Origin: Kangiella aquimarina DSM 16071
Lineage (GTDB): Bacteria; Pseudomonadota; Gammaproteobacteria; Enterobacterales; Kangiellaceae
Length of the DNA: 64,000 nucleotides
Assembly: GCF_000374105.1 (NCBI RefSeq)
Contig: NZ_KB893650.1
Location: forward strand, 862,862 to 926,861
Direction of reading: 5' to 3'
In this document: one piece after another, positions 1 through 9,771 of the stretch
Layout of the letters: each line of letters begins with the position of its first letter
Position numbering within the stretch: position 1 is the first letter of the stretch
Notes under the pieces: generated by a model
What the model saw: the letters and a program-made list of their open reading frames with translations, nothing else
Database searches by the model: none
What the model was told of the DNA's origin: nothing
Made by a program: the position numbers and the translations under genes

Positions 1-672
1 GTTGCCACTATCCTTATTGCTGCTTCTGATGTTGCCATAACGAATATAGCGCATCACGAAATAGCCCGCCTGACCTATTAATAATATCCCCGCCAGTACC
101 GCAATAAGGCGTACATTGATGCGCATGTCGGAATTAAAAATATGACTGAACTCATGGGCTACAACGCCCTGAAGTTCTTGACGGCTGAGGTTCTCAAGCG
201 CACCACGAGTGACCACCAATACCGTATCGCTGGTTTCCAATCCAGCCACGAAAGCATTGATGGTTTCTTCTTCATCCATCACATAGACAGTAGGCACTGA
301 AGTTCCCGATGCAATGGACATTTCTTCCACCACATTGAGCAGGCGTCGTTCCAGCAGGTCATTGGTGTCCGGCAGAATTTCGCGGGCTTTAACCATAGAG
401 GCGACGGCTTTGCCGCCTGCACTGAGCTGAAACCAGCGGAACAGGGAACCGAATACGATGAGCAACAAAGTCCCGATAGTTACCGCGTAAAACCAGGAAT
501 GTTGAAACCAGTCTGTGATTGAGAAAGGGTATTCCGGAGAGGTTTGCGAGCGAACAATCAGGAAACCAATCAGATTGAGAACGGCGATGATCAATACCAC
601 AGCCATGAGAAAGTAAAAAACAAGCAGCCGGGTTTTCTTCCTGGCTGCTTCTTGATGCTCAAAAAAGTCCAT
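1..672 (-). CDS. M48-family membrane metallopeptidase (partial, C-terminus beyond window)
   Basis: The first 224 codons of a minus-strand gene run off the left edge. The start ATG at 672 is followed by a charged stretch and a hydrophobic segment (residues ~15-40), then a second membrane segment. The zinc motif HEFSH (HExxH of M48 peptidases such as HtpX) lies in the context GVVAHEFSHIFNSDMR, around residue 175, followed by another hydrophobic stretch. M48 proteases act at the inner membrane on misfolded or membrane proteins. LemA is encoded 37 bp upstream on the same strand; the LemA-M48 pair is a common operon in bacteria, so the two are probably co-transcribed. Substrate unknown. The C-terminal third, including the third zinc ligand, is outside the window. 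Confidence 0.88.
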   Translation of the reverse strand, partial: MDFFEHQEAARKKTRLLVFYFLMAVVLIIAVLNLIGFLIVRSQTSPEYPFSITDWFQHSWFYAVTIGTLLLIVFGSLFRWFQLSAGGKAVASMVKAREILPDTNDLLERRLLNVVEEMSIASGTSVPTVYVMDEEETINAFVAGLETSDTVLVVTRGALENLSRQELQGVVAHEFSHIFNSDMRINVRLIAVLAGILLIGQAGYFVMRYIRYGNIRSSNKDSGN

Positions 673-709
673 TCTTGTTATTGCTTATCAGTTGATGAAA
701 AGGAGAGGA

Positions 710-1297
710 TTAATCAAAAGAAACTTTAACGGCTTCTCTGGCTTCCTCATTTTCAACTTCGAACAATTCGGCTTCCTGGAAACCAAATGGATTGGCAATA
801 AAGTTATTTGGTACCTGTTCACGGTATGTGTTGTATTGCATGACCGCATCGTTATAGGCCTGACGTGCGAATGCAATTTTGTTTTCGGTGGTGCTTAACT
901 CTTCCATCAACTGGGCCATATTCTGATTGGCTTTCAGATCAGGATAATTCTCTGACAGGGCGAATAGACGACCTAAGGCACCGGTTAACTGACCCTCTGC
1001 CTGATTCAGATTTTTGATGGCATTTGGATCTTCAGGGTGATCTGCGGCTGCCTGATTGGCAGAGACCGCCATATTTCGTGCGTTGATTACGGCTTCAAGC
1101 GTTTCACGCTCATGCTTCATGTAACCTTTTGCTGTTTCAACTAAATTGGGAATTAAGTCATAACGACGATTAAGCTGTACATCAATTTGTGCGTAAGCGT
1201 TTTTGAAACGGTTGCGAAGACTGACCAGCTTGTTGTAAATCCCGACTACAAACAGGATTAACGCAGCGATGATGACTAAAGTGATAATGGTACCCAT
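710..1297 (-). CDS. lemA: LemA family protein
   Basis: 195 residues. An N-terminal membrane anchor (about residues 3-22) is followed by a helical cytoplasmic or periplasmic domain with the LemA signature (NAYAQIDVQLNRRYDLIPNL, near residues 33-52) and a glutamine/asparagine-rich helical tail. The start ATG is preceded by AAGGAG at good spacing. The molecular role of LemA proteins is poorly known. The gene is followed by the M48 peptidase, a conserved pairing suggesting a joint envelope function. It diverges from glnE across a 177 bp AT-rich gap that should hold both promoters. Confidence 0.9.
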   Translation of the reverse strand: MGTIITLVIIAALILFVVGIYNKLVSLRNRFKNAYAQIDVQLNRRYDLIPNLVETAKGYMKHERETLEAVINARNMAVSANQAAADHPEDPNAIKNLNQAEGQLTGALGRLFALSENYPDLKANQNMAQLMEELSTTENKIAFARQAYNDAVMQYNTYREQVPNNFIANPFGFQEAELFEVENEEAREAVKVSFD

Positions 1298-1474
1298 GTA
1301 AGATGCTCCTTATTCATTGTTATCAGCCTATCCTATCAATGTTTATCTAAGTGATAAATTATTAGTTTGCATTAAAATGTAATAAATCTTACAACATCAA
1401 TAGCTTAAATTCGGGCAAATACGTTAGGATAAGCGAGCTCAAGGCAAAAATAATCACTTATAGTTGACTCATTC

Positions 1475-4354
1475 ATGATCCAGATAGCACCTATTCCAGA
1501 AGCACTGAAAACTGAAGCTGAAAAGAGAACATCACAATGGCTAGAGGCATTGGGAACAGCCTATTCTGGTGATATGGAGCAGGTTAGACGCATCCTTTGT
1601 GGTAGCGACTATCTTTATCATTGGGCGAAGCGTCAACCGCAATGGTTGGTTGAAGCATTGGCTACTGACTTGAGTAGCCTGTCTGCCCATATCTTGACTA
1701 TTCAGCAGAATCTGGATACTAGCTGGCCCGAATACGAAGTGAAACAGTTCTTGCGTCATCAGCGCCATTACTGGTCAATGCAGATTGCCGTGGCCGATAT
1801 TCTTCAGCTACTACCCATCCGTCAGATTTGCTATTTGCAATCAATACTCGCAGAGCAATTAATCAACTGTGCACAGGACTGGAGTTATTATCAGACCTGT
1901 CAGCAATATGGTGTGCCGGTTTCCGAAACGGGTGAACAGCAACATTTGCTAGTATTGGCGATGGGTAAACTGGGCGGTGAGGAACTTAACTTTTCTTCTG
2001 ATGTGGATTTGATATTTGGCTACCCTGAAGATGGAGAAACGCGCATCAGCGAGGGGCAGCGCAAATCAATTGAGAATCAGATGTTCTTTATGCGTCATGG
2101 TCAGAAGCTGATTAGCCTGTTGTCCGATAATACCGCCGATGGATTTGTTTATCGCGTGGATATGCGCTTGCGACCCTATGGCCAAAGCGGCGCTCTGGTC
2201 GCAAACTTTAATGCATTGCAGGATTACTATCTGGAGCAGGGGCGAGAGTGGGAACGTTTTGCCATGATTAAGGCGCGAATCCTGCAGGCTCATCCTCACT
2301 TCCGCGAACAGCTGGTTAACATTATTCGGCCTTTTAGTTTCAGACGTTATATTGATTTCAGTGTGCTGGAATCAATCCGTCAACTGAAACAGAAAATCAG
2401 TGCCGAGTTGTTGCGTAAAGATGCGCAAAATAATATCAAGCTGGGTGATGGCGGTATTCGTGAGTTGGAATTTATTGTTCAAAGTTTGCAGTTAATCAGT
2501 GGTGGTCGCCACCCGCAATTGCAGGCTAAAAACTGGTGGCAGGCACTCGAAGCTTTGGTGCAGCAGAATCTGATTAAACAAGATGATGCTGACCAATTAA
2601 AAGTAGCATACGAATTTTTACGAAAGCTGGAAAACTGTTTGCAAATTCGAGCTGACAAGCAGACCCAGGACTTACCCGATTCCGAAGAAGAAATGCAGAC
2701 CATTGCATTACTGATGGGGTACCCCGATTGGCATAGTGTTGAACAGAATCTTGGGCAACATCAGCAAGTAGTCGCGAACTTCTTTAAAGGTTTGTTTCAT
2801 GACCCCAAAGAAGAGCGTAGCCATAATGATGCGATTCCGGTTCTTGAACAACTCTTGCAAGGGCAGTTGGACAACGAGCAACAAAGCAAAACTTTAGAGC
2901 AATACAAACTTTCTGAAGAAACCTTGAAGGAACTGCAAAGATTCAGACAGGAATTCTCGGAGCGGAAAATTGGAGCCAGAGGTTTCGCCCGTTTAGAACA
3001 GCTGCTACCTCATTTGGTTATTCAAGCAAGCAAGCAGAAAGACACCGACAAAACCTTAATTCGAAGTGTGGAGGTTTTGCAGGGCATCGGCCGACGAACT
3101 GCCTATTTTGAAATGTTGGCCGAGAATATTCCGGTTTTGGAATTTCTGGTGCAACTGGTATCGCGTTCCAGCTGGCTTGCGCGTCAGTTAGCGATTTATC
3201 CTTCGCTACTGGATGAGCTGCTGTTCCCCAGTAATTTCGGTAAGCAATTAACTAAAGACAATCTGGCCAATCAGTTGCAACAGGCCATGATGCGCATTGA
3301 AATGAATCAGACCGAAGAGCAGCTGTTGGCCTTGAGTCGGTTCAAACAATCCAGCCAGTTTAAAATTGCTGCCGGAGATTTAACCCGCCGTTTTGATATC
3401 AGTGAGGTTTCGCAACAGTTAACGGACCTGGCTGAAGTGATTATGGAATACCTGCTGCAGCTGGCCTGGAATGAGGTGACTGCCAAGCATGGTCGACCCA
3501 AACAAGATGCTGGCGAATTGGTGAAGGATTTTCTGGTGCTGGGTTACGGCAAGCTTGGTGGTGATGAACTGGGCTATGGTTCGGATCTCGATTTGGTATT
3601 TTTATACCAGGGTGAACCGGATTCGATGACTCAGCTAATCGGTGAGCAGGGCAAGTCATTGGAGCTGCATCAGTTTTATACTCGATTAGCGCAACGGTTA
3701 GTGCACTATCTCGGAACGCGAACTCAACAGGGAATTATGTATGAAGTCGATACTCGTTTACGCCCTTCCGGCAGAGCTGGCATGTTGGTCAGCCATATTG
3801 ATGCCTTTGAAAAGTATCAGCTTGGCGAAGCCTGGACCTGGGAGCATCAGGCATTGGTCAGAGCGCGACCGGTGGCCGGCGATAGCGGCTTAAAGGATAG
3901 TTATCTACAATTACGAAGCAAAGTGTTGAGTTGTGATAAAAGAGACAATCTTTCTAAAGACGTCACTAAAATGCGCAAAAAGATGCGCGATAATCTGGAT
4001 AAAACCGATGTGCGACTTTGGGATATCAAGCAAGGCCAAGGCGGTCTGGTTGATATAGAGTTTCTGGTTCAATATTGGGCTTTGAAATACTCGAAGCAGT
4101 TATTGAAGGACCACTCTGTCAACGAGCTACCTTTCAATAATGTGGACTGGCTACAGTTGCTGGCAGCAAAGAACCTTATCGATAAAAGTACCCGTGACTG
4201 TATGATGGAGAATTATCGATTGCTAAGAGATATTGCTAATGCGAGGGCCCTACAAAATCAACCTGCGCTGTTGCCTAAAGATGAGCTGACAGAACAGCGT
4301 CAGGCGATTGTCGATTTATGGCAATCGACATTTAAGCACAGCGATGTAGAATGA
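1475..4354 (+). CDS. glnE: Bifunctional glutamine synthetase adenylyltransferase/deadenylylase
   Basis: 959 residues, close to the ~946 of E. coli GlnE. It contains two nucleotidyltransferase-like halves. The N-terminal adenylyl-removing domain carries GKLGGEELNFSSDVDLIF (~residues 164-181), and the C-terminal adenylyl-transferring domain carries GKLGGDELGYGSDLDLVF (~690-707), each with the paired Asp residues that bind metal. GlnE switches glutamine synthetase activity by adding or removing AMP in response to PII. The start ATG at 1475 has no clear Shine-Dalgarno sequence. A small zinc protein follows after 31 bp. Confidence 0.97.
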   Translation: MIQIAPIPEALKTEAEKRTSQWLEALGTAYSGDMEQVRRILCGSDYLYHWAKRQPQWLVEALATDLSSLSAHILTIQQNLDTSWPEYEVKQFLRHQRHYWSMQIAVADILQLLPIRQICYLQSILAEQLINCAQDWSYYQTCQQYGVPVSETGEQQHLLVLAMGKLGGEELNFSSDVDLIFGYPEDGETRISEGQRKSIENQMFFMRHGQKLISLLSDNTADGFVYRVDMRLRPYGQSGALVANFNALQDYYLEQGREWERFAMIKARILQAHPHFREQLVNIIRPFSFRRYIDFSVLESIRQLKQKISAELLRKDAQNNIKLGDGGIRELEFIVQSLQLISGGRHPQLQAKNWWQALEALVQQNLIKQDDADQLKVAYEFLRKLENCLQIRADKQTQDLPDSEEEMQTIALLMGYPDWHSVEQNLGQHQQVVANFFKGLFHDPKEERSHNDAIPVLEQLLQGQLDNEQQSKTLEQYKLSEETLKELQRFRQEFSERKIGARGFARLEQLLPHLVIQASKQKDTDKTLIRSVEVLQGIGRRTAYFEMLAENIPVLEFLVQLVSRSSWLARQLAIYPSLLDELLFPSNFGKQLTKDNLANQLQQAMMRIEMNQTEEQLLALSRFKQSSQFKIAAGDLTRRFDISEVSQQLTDLAEVIMEYLLQLAWNEVTAKHGRPKQDAGELVKDFLVLGYGKLGGDELGYGSDLDLVFLYQGEPDSMTQLIGEQGKSLELHQFYTRLAQRLVHYLGTRTQQGIMYEVDTRLRPSGRAGMLVSHIDAFEKYQLGEAWTWEHQALVRARPVAGDSGLKDSYLQLRSKVLSCDKRDNLSKDVTKMRKKMRDNLDKTDVRLWDIKQGQGGLVDIEFLVQYWALKYSKQLLKDHSVNELPFNNVDWLQLLAAKNLIDKSTRDCMMENYRLLRDIANARALQNQPALLPKDELTEQRQAIVDLWQSTFKHSDVE

Positions 4355-4385
4355 ACAGAGTATAAGGTCAACAAAGGAGCCGATT

Positions 4386-4580
4386 ATGTCCAGTCAGGTG
4401 GCTAAGCAGCACGCTGAAAAGCAGGAAGTGATTAAGGTTAAAGACAGTGATTTACCATTGCATTGCCCGATGCCAGAACAGACCTTATGGAATCAGCATC
4501 CGCGAGTTTTTATGGCGTTCGATAATGATGGGCGTGCCAGCTGTCCTTACTGTGGTAATCGTTATCAGCTCATCAAATAA
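4386..4580 (+). CDS. Small zinc-finger (zf-CHCC type) protein
   Basis: 64 residues with the pattern C-x(17)-H.. and a C-terminal CPYCG; the conserved core includes HCPMP, NQHPRVFM and SCPYCGNRYQL. This matches the CHCC zinc-finger family related to the mitochondrial complex I subunit NDUFS6, which in proteobacteria occurs as small stand-alone proteins. Strong ribosome site AAAGGAG six bases before the ATG. It follows glnE by 31 bp and precedes aspartate kinase by 43 bp, so it may be co-transcribed with glnE. Function unknown. Confidence 0.85.
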   Translation: MSSQVAKQHAEKQEVIKVKDSDLPLHCPMPEQTLWNQHPRVFMAFDNDGRASCPYCGNRYQLIK

Positions 4581-4623
4581 TCTCTACTTTCTAAATTAAT
4601 AAAAACGATTCTTTGGATTAATC

Positions 4624-6006
4624 ATGACAAACCAAGCATATTCCTGGGTGGTATTAAAATTTGGCGGCTCCAGTGTATCCAGTCAAAGCGACTGGGATAA
4701 TATCGCCTCCATTGTCAAAAGAAATATTGAAAGCGGCAAAAAAGTTGCGGTTATACACTCTGCTTTTAAGAACGTAACCAATGAACTGGAAGCTATCGCG
4801 CAATTGGCAGTTAGCGATGACAGTGACGAGGCCTTAAATCAACTGTTGAACAAACATAAGGCTATGGCGCATGAATTGGAAGTTGATGCCACCTTGCTGG
4901 ATCCCTGGTTTGATTCTCTGCAAATCGCTATCGCTGACATTCGTCACAAAGAACAGCTAACCGCCATGGATAGGGCTCAGGTTGTCTCACATGGAGAGTT
5001 ATTGTCGTCTGTATTAGGTGCAGAATTTTTGCGCAAAGTTTTAGGAGAGGAACATAGGGTTCAGTGGTTAGATGCCCGTCAAATATTAACTTCAGAGTCG
5101 AGCCAGCATCAAAATGTTAATGATCGTTTTCTAAATGCAGTGTGCCATCCAAGGCCGAGCCAGGAATTAGCTAATCAATGGGAAAGCGAAGCTGATGTTG
5201 TGCTGAGTCAGGGATTTATTGCTGCCAACGAAGACGGTCAGACTGTGCTGTTAGGACGAGAAGGCTCTGATACATCTGCCGCCTACTTTGCTGCTTTGTT
5301 GCAAGCTGATAAGCTCGAAATCTGGACTGACGTAGCCGGTATGTTTAGCACTGATCCTAATAAAATCAGCAGTGCTAAAAAGCTTGAAGCTATCAGTTAT
5401 AACGAAGCATTTGATATGGCTGAGGCTGGTGCAAAAGTATTGCACCCAAGATGTTTGAGTGCCGTTATGGCCTACAACATCCCCATTGAAATCCGCAATA
5501 CCCATAAACCCGATGAGCCTGGAACCTTAATCACCAGTGACTATGAACCTTCAAAATGGGTTAAAGCAATAGCGCTTAAACAACAGATTCCGATTATAAC
5601 CCTGCTACTTGGTCGCCGCGGTCAACAGCCAGACACCTTGCAAAAGGTATTTAGCATTATCAATGAGTTTGGCTTGAGCAGCGAGCTTATGGCTTCTACC
5701 AAAAACTCATTGGTTATGGCCATAGAAACCAACAACAGTATTTATTCAGACTCTATTTTGCAGAAACTGTCAGAAAAACTGGCCGAAGTTTGCCGCAGCG
5801 TTTTTACTTCACACAGCGCCATGCTGACTCTGATTGGCTGTGATGCCAGTCAGGCATTGTGGCATTTGTTGCAGATTGATGCGGATCTTCCAGAACAATG
5901 GTTGCTGCTTAGTCACGCCACTGGCGATCATCATTTGTCCTTCTTGGTTAACGATGATGACGCCCTAAAAATTCTGCAATTACTGCATGATAATTTGATT
6001 AAGTAA
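4624..6006 (+). CDS. lysC: Aspartate kinase
   Basis: 460 residues. It begins with the nucleotide-binding KFGGSS motif (residues ~13-18), has the substrate/ATP region GREGSDTSAAYFAALLQADKLEI-type segment (~residues 215-235; WTDVAGMFSTDPN follows) and ends with two ACT-like regulatory domains (~residues 310-460). Aspartate kinase catalyses the first step from aspartate to lysine, threonine and methionine. There is no homoserine dehydrogenase domain, so it is monofunctional. The second half is more like the kinase halves of LysC/LysA-type enzymes than E. coli ThrA, but the allosteric effector cannot be read from sequence. The specific symbol is tentative. Confidence 0.88.
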   Translation: MTNQAYSWVVLKFGGSSVSSQSDWDNIASIVKRNIESGKKVAVIHSAFKNVTNELEAIAQLAVSDDSDEALNQLLNKHKAMAHELEVDATLLDPWFDSLQIAIADIRHKEQLTAMDRAQVVSHGELLSSVLGAEFLRKVLGEEHRVQWLDARQILTSESSQHQNVNDRFLNAVCHPRPSQELANQWESEADVVLSQGFIAANEDGQTVLLGREGSDTSAAYFAALLQADKLEIWTDVAGMFSTDPNKISSAKKLEAISYNEAFDMAEAGAKVLHPRCLSAVMAYNIPIEIRNTHKPDEPGTLITSDYEPSKWVKAIALKQQIPIITLLLGRRGQQPDTLQKVFSIINEFGLSSELMASTKNSLVMAIETNNSIYSDSILQKLSEKLAEVCRSVFTSHSAMLTLIGCDASQALWHLLQIDADLPEQWLLLSHATGDHHLSFLVNDDDALKILQLLHDNLIK

Positions 6007-6035
6007 TAGTTGGTTTCAGCAAAAGAAAAATCTAG

Positions 6036-6067
6036 GTTGGGTTAGAGGCCTTGTCTCGTAACCCAAC
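6036..6067. repeat. REP-like palindrome, GTTGGGTTA family
   Basis: GTTGGGTTA (6036-6044) and TAACCCAAC (6059-6067) form a 9-bp perfect stem around a 14-nt loop. A second copy of the family is at 32769-32801 in the opposite orientation. It lies 29 bp after the aspartate kinase stop and could stabilise or terminate its mRNA. Confidence 0.75.
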
Positions 6068-6119
6068 AAAATATTAATACCAATGATGGATCCTCAAAGT
6101 GGTAAATTTGTAGTGATTT

Positions 6120-6440
6120 GCTACATTCCTTAAATTATTTTTTCGCCCCTCGGCGAATTACTTTCTCTTGAGTGGCCAAGAGAAAGTAATCAAAGAGAAG
6201 GCCACCCCGTGATTGAGGTTTCGCTAAGCTCAACACCTCTCGTACTCACCAATCCATTTAACGCACCGTAAAATACGTTCCATCCTTGGACCGAATTTTA
6301 CTATTCAAAACTTCCTGTTTTGAATTGCTATGGTCTGGTTCATACTCGACTCAATCAAAGGGGGTATTGGCGCAAGAGGTATAGGCAGGCAGCAAAGAAT
6401 GGATTCAGAGTATGCCGTCTATAGTTTTTGTAGGGTACTC
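6120..6440. repeat. Intergenic structured repeat, no gene
   Basis: This part of the 500-bp gap between aspartate kinase and nfuA contains no convincing coding sequence. It contains a perfect 14-bp stem, ATTACTTTCTCTTG (6157-6170) with CAAGAGAAAGTAAT (6177-6190), loop AGTGGC, and a second perfect hairpin ATTCAAAAC-TTCCT-GTTTTGAAT (6303-6325). From memory, intergenic repeats with a similar AAGAGAAAGTAA stem occur in many gammaproteobacterial genomes. Only one copy is visible here, so its repeat status is inferred. Confidence 0.5.
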
Positions 6441-6456
6441 TACGATTGGCAGACAC

Positions 6457-6486
6457 AAAAAAGGCGCATAATGCGCCTTTTTTTTT
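6457..6486. terminator. Intrinsic terminator of nfuA (bidirectional form)
   Basis: AAAAAAGGCGCA-TAA-TGCGCCTTTTTT has a GC-rich perfect stem, 3-nt loop and T/A tracts on both sides. It lies 20 bp after the nfuA stop on the minus strand and can also stop rightward read-through. Confidence 0.88.
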
Positions 6487-6505
6487 AATAGTGTTTTCTA
6501 CTGAA

Positions 6506-7084
6506 TTAGTAGTAAGGATTTTCACCCTCTGAGTGTTCGGTGACGTCTTTAACGCCTTTCACTTCGGGAACACGTTCAATCAAGGTTTTCTCAATACCTT
6601 CTTTAAGGGTTACGTCGACCATTCCGCAACCTTGGCAACCGCCGCCGAATTGTAGAACGGCGATTCCGCTTTGAGTGAATTCAACCAGTGATACTTGGCC
6701 GCCATGGTTGGCAAGTTCTGGGTTGATTTCTGACTCAAGGTAATAACGAATGCGGTCCGAAGCGGGGGCGTCGTCGTCAACTTTACGCGCTTTGGCGTTT
6801 GGTGCGCGGAGTGTCAGCTGACCGCCAGTTTGTTCTTTCGAGTAGTCAATTTCGGCTTCTTCCAAATAGGGTGCGCTATCTTCGTCAATAAAGGCTGAAA
6901 AGCCATCAAATTTCAATTCTGTGTCGGTATCTTCAATGGCGTCAGGTGGGCAGTATGAAACACCGCACTCGGCATGGCTGGTTCCTGGGTTTACCACAAA
7001 TACACGAATGCCGGTATCAGGCTCTTCCTGACCGGCTAATAGACGGCGAAAATGCTCTTGAGCAGCTTCTGAAATAGTAATCAT
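6506..7084 (-). CDS. nfuA: Fe-S biogenesis protein NfuA
   Basis: 192 residues from the ATG at 7084. An upstream in-frame TTG at 7096 would add four residues, but the ATG start matches E. coli NfuA (MIRISDAAQ...). The N-terminal degenerate A-type scaffold domain (~1-95) retains [16 protein letters not shown]. The C-terminal Nfu domain (~110-180) carries the cluster-binding CQGCG (CxxC). NfuA carries 4Fe-4S clusters to client proteins such as aconitase and lipoate/biotin synthases. BioB, a client type, is encoded 12 kb away. Monocistronic, followed by a strong terminator. Confidence 0.96.
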   Translation of the reverse strand: MITISEAAQEHFRRLLAGQEEPDTGIRVFVVNPGTSHAECGVSYCPPDAIEDTDTELKFDGFSAFIDEDSAPYLEEAEIDYSKEQTGGQLTLRAPNAKARKVDDDAPASDRIRYYLESEINPELANHGGQVSLVEFTQSGIAVLQFGGGCQGCGMVDVTLKEGIEKTLIERVPEVKGVKDVTEHSEGENPYY

Positions 7085-7200
7085 AATAACGTTCAATGCC
7101 TCAGCATGTTGCTTTGATGGGTTCTATTATAACCTATGATTGGGCTTGCAGCTAAATTTACAACCTATAGAATGGAGAAAACCACGAAAAACTGAGTCAT

Positions 7201-9735
7201 ATGAAACAATTACTGCTTGCTGCTTTTTTATCGGTTTCTGCTGGCCTGCCTACGCTGGGCCTAGCTCAAGAAGATACCACCTCATTTGATTATTATTTCA
7301 ATCAGAATATTCAATTCCAGCCAGATGTTGTGACTCCCAATCAGGTATTGGGGAATCCTGTCGGTGAATGGCATGTCCGTCCCGAACAGTCGGTTTCATT
7401 TTTCAAGGCGCTGGCGCAGAGTTCTGAGCGAGTAAATCTAGCTGAGATCGGTCGCACTCATGAAAACCGACCTTTAATCACTGCCTATATCTCGTCACCT
7501 GAGAATCTGACTCGTCTTGATGAAATTAAGGAGCAACGAAAGAACTTAACTGAGTATCAAGGGCCTGCCATAGTCTGGCTTGGATATTCGGTGCACGGCA
7601 ATGAGCCGAGTGGAACCAACGCAGCCTTATTAGTGGCTTATCGACTGGCAGCTTCTGAGGAAGCGTGGATTCAGGAGTTACTGACCAATACTATCGTCAT
7701 GATTGATCCTATGCTCAATCCTGATGGTATGGGGCGTTTTGCTGGTTGGGTGAATCGTTACAAGGGTAAGCAATTAGTCGCTGATTCAGATTCGATTGAG
7801 CATAACGAGGCATGGCCGCGTGGCCGCACCAACCATTATTGGTTTGACTTAAATCGTGACTGGTTGTTGTTGCAACATCCTGAAAGTCAGGCGCGGGTTA
7901 AGCATTTTTATGAGTGGCGTCCGCACATCGTTGGTGATTTTCATGAAATGGGCACTAACGCTACTTTCTTCTTCCAACCGGGTGTGCCATCGCGTCAGAA
8001 CCCTTTAACCTCTGAATTAAACTTTGAGCTGACTGAAAAAATTGGTCGATATCACGCCAAGGCGCTGGATGCGATTGGTTCGCGCTATTACAGTCAGGAA
8101 AGCTTTGATGACTTCTACTACGGCAAAGGCTCGACCTTCCCTGATATCAATGGCGGGATCGGTATCCTGTTTGAGCAGGCCAGTTCGCGCGGTCATTTGC
8201 AGGAATCGGTTAATGGCGATGTCAGTTTTCCATTTTCCATTCGTAATCAGGCAACAACCTCCTTTTCAACATTGCAGGCGGCACTTGAGCTGGGTGGCGA
8301 GTTGCTGGAGTATCAAAGAGATTTCTTCCAGCAGTGGCCAGCAAAAGCCAGTAGTGATCTGGAAAAAGGTGTGATCTTCAGTTCCAATGATGAAGGTCGT
8401 ATCAAAGAGTTCCTGCGGATTTTGAATAGCCACCAAATTAAAGTTGAGCAATTAGCCGGCCCAAGAAAAATTGCAGGCAAAGAGTGGGCAGCAAAAACAT
8501 CCTATGTAGTGAATTTTAAGCAACAACAATATGGTCTGATTAAAGCCATGTTCGAAACGCGCACGGAGTTTACGGACAACACCTTTTATGATGTGTCGGC
8601 CTGGACTTTCCCGCTGGCATTCAATCTTGACTACCATCATTTGAACAAAGATGAACTGCAACTTTTACCGTTAGAGTCTTCTGAGGTTTCAACATCAAGC
8701 TCCTATGTGGGTAGTGATAATCCGGTTGCGCTATTAGTGGAGTGGCAGGATTTCCGTGCGGCTACAGCTTTAACGCGATTACTCGGAGATGATATCGACG
8801 TTAAACTGCTGGAAAAAGGTTCTCGCTTGCCGGTTCAAGGTGAGCCTCGTGAATTTATGGCGGGATCATTTACCGTCCCTTTGCCAGCGGAAACCGCTAC
8901 GCGTAATGCACTCATTGAAAAGGTCAATAGTACCCTTGCTGACTTGGGTTTAACCGTTTATGGCGTGGATTCAGGTTATAGTGGACAAGGTGCTGATTTA
9001 GGTAGTCCAAACGTGAGCGATCTTGAGATGCCTAAGCCATTATTACTGATTGGTGAAGGCGTTTACTCCTATGAAGCAGGTGAGGTCTGGCATTTGCTGG
9101 ATACGCGTCTTGAGTTGCCTGTTTCGATGCAACATGCACAAGATCTTGGCAGGATTGATCTGTCAGACTATACCCACCTGTTGATGGTCAGTGGCCGTTA
9201 TCCAGCGCTTGATGATAAAGAGCTGGATGCTGTTAAGTCTTGGATTCGAGATGGTGGAACCATTGTCGCTACACGTGGGGCTAACCCATGGTTAGTTCAA
9301 CAGGGGCTCGTGAACTTTGAGTTGTTGGAACCCGAAACTCCACAAAATCAAAACCGTCCATTCTCGGAACGTGATGACGCCCGCGCCGAGCATATTATCG
9401 GTGGCGCTATTTATGAGGCTAATGTTGACTTAAGCCATCCGTTGGCATTTGGTTTGGAGCTGGATAAGTTGGCGTTCACCAAGGCTGGCACCATGGTCTT
9501 TAAGCCAGCAACTGAAGACTTTGTGACTGTCGCAACTTATACAGAAAGTCCGTTAGTTGCGGGGTATTCGTCACAAACCAATGTGGAACGTATTAAAAAT
9601 ACGCCCGCAATCTTGGCACAAGGTTATGGTCGTGGCAGTATCATCATGTTTAGTGATAATCCTAACTTCCGAGGTTACTGGTTAGGCTCGATGCGCCCAT
9701 ACATCAATAGTTTATATTTTAATAAGGCGCTGTAA
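7201..9735 (+). CDS. Secreted M14-family zinc carboxypeptidase
   Basis: 844 residues with a signal peptide (hydrophobic core ~3-22, likely cleavage near ALAQ/GLAQ-E). The M14 catalytic domain spans ~60-370, with zinc ligands in HGNEPSG (HxxE), RDW in the substrate region and the downstream GDFHEMG histidine. A conserved Glu is expected in the EQASSRG segment (~325). The C-terminal ~450 residues form a large extra region with a glutamine-amidotransferase-like look (residues ~590-700, GGTIVATRG). M14 enzymes remove C-terminal residues from peptides. The partner metallopeptidase follows after 36 bp, in an operon ending at the terminator at 12172. A role in extracellular or periplasmic protein digestion is inferred. 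Confidence 0.9.
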   Translation: MKQLLLAAFLSVSAGLPTLGLAQEDTTSFDYYFNQNIQFQPDVVTPNQVLGNPVGEWHVRPEQSVSFFKALAQSSERVNLAEIGRTHENRPLITAYISSPENLTRLDEIKEQRKNLTEYQGPAIVWLGYSVHGNEPSGTNAALLVAYRLAASEEAWIQELLTNTIVMIDPMLNPDGMGRFAGWVNRYKGKQLVADSDSIEHNEAWPRGRTNHYWFDLNRDWLLLQHPESQARVKHFYEWRPHIVGDFHEMGTNATFFFQPGVPSRQNPLTSELNFELTEKIGRYHAKALDAIGSRYYSQESFDDFYYGKGSTFPDINGGIGILFEQASSRGHLQESVNGDVSFPFSIRNQATTSFSTLQAALELGGELLEYQRDFFQQWPAKASSDLEKGVIFSSNDEGRIKEFLRILNSHQIKVEQLAGPRKIAGKEWAAKTSYVVNFKQQQYGLIKAMFETRTEFTDNTFYDVSAWTFPLAFNLDYHHLNKDELQLLPLESSEVSTSSSYVGSDNPVALLVEWQDFRAATALTRLLGDDIDVKLLEKGSRLPVQGEPREFMAGSFTVPLPAETATRNALIEKVNSTLADLGLTVYGVDSGYSGQGADLGSPNVSDLEMPKPLLLIGEGVYSYEAGEVWHLLDTRLELPVSMQHAQDLGRIDLSDYTHLLMVSGRYPALDDKELDAVKSWIRDGGTIVATRGANPWLVQQGLVNFELLEPETPQNQNRPFSERDDARAEHIIGGAIYEANVDLSHPLAFGLELDKLAFTKAGTMVFKPATEDFVTVATYTESPLVAGYSSQTNVERIKNTPAILAQGYGRGSIIMFSDNPNFRGYWLGSMRPYINSLYFNKAL

Positions 9736-9771
9736 GAATTTAACGTTAATTATCAGGTAGGGAATCAACCC

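Noticed and set aside
6007-6505. Hidden protein gene in the aspartate kinase-nfuA gap
   Set aside because: No frame of useful length; the sequence is dominated by hairpins and a terminator.
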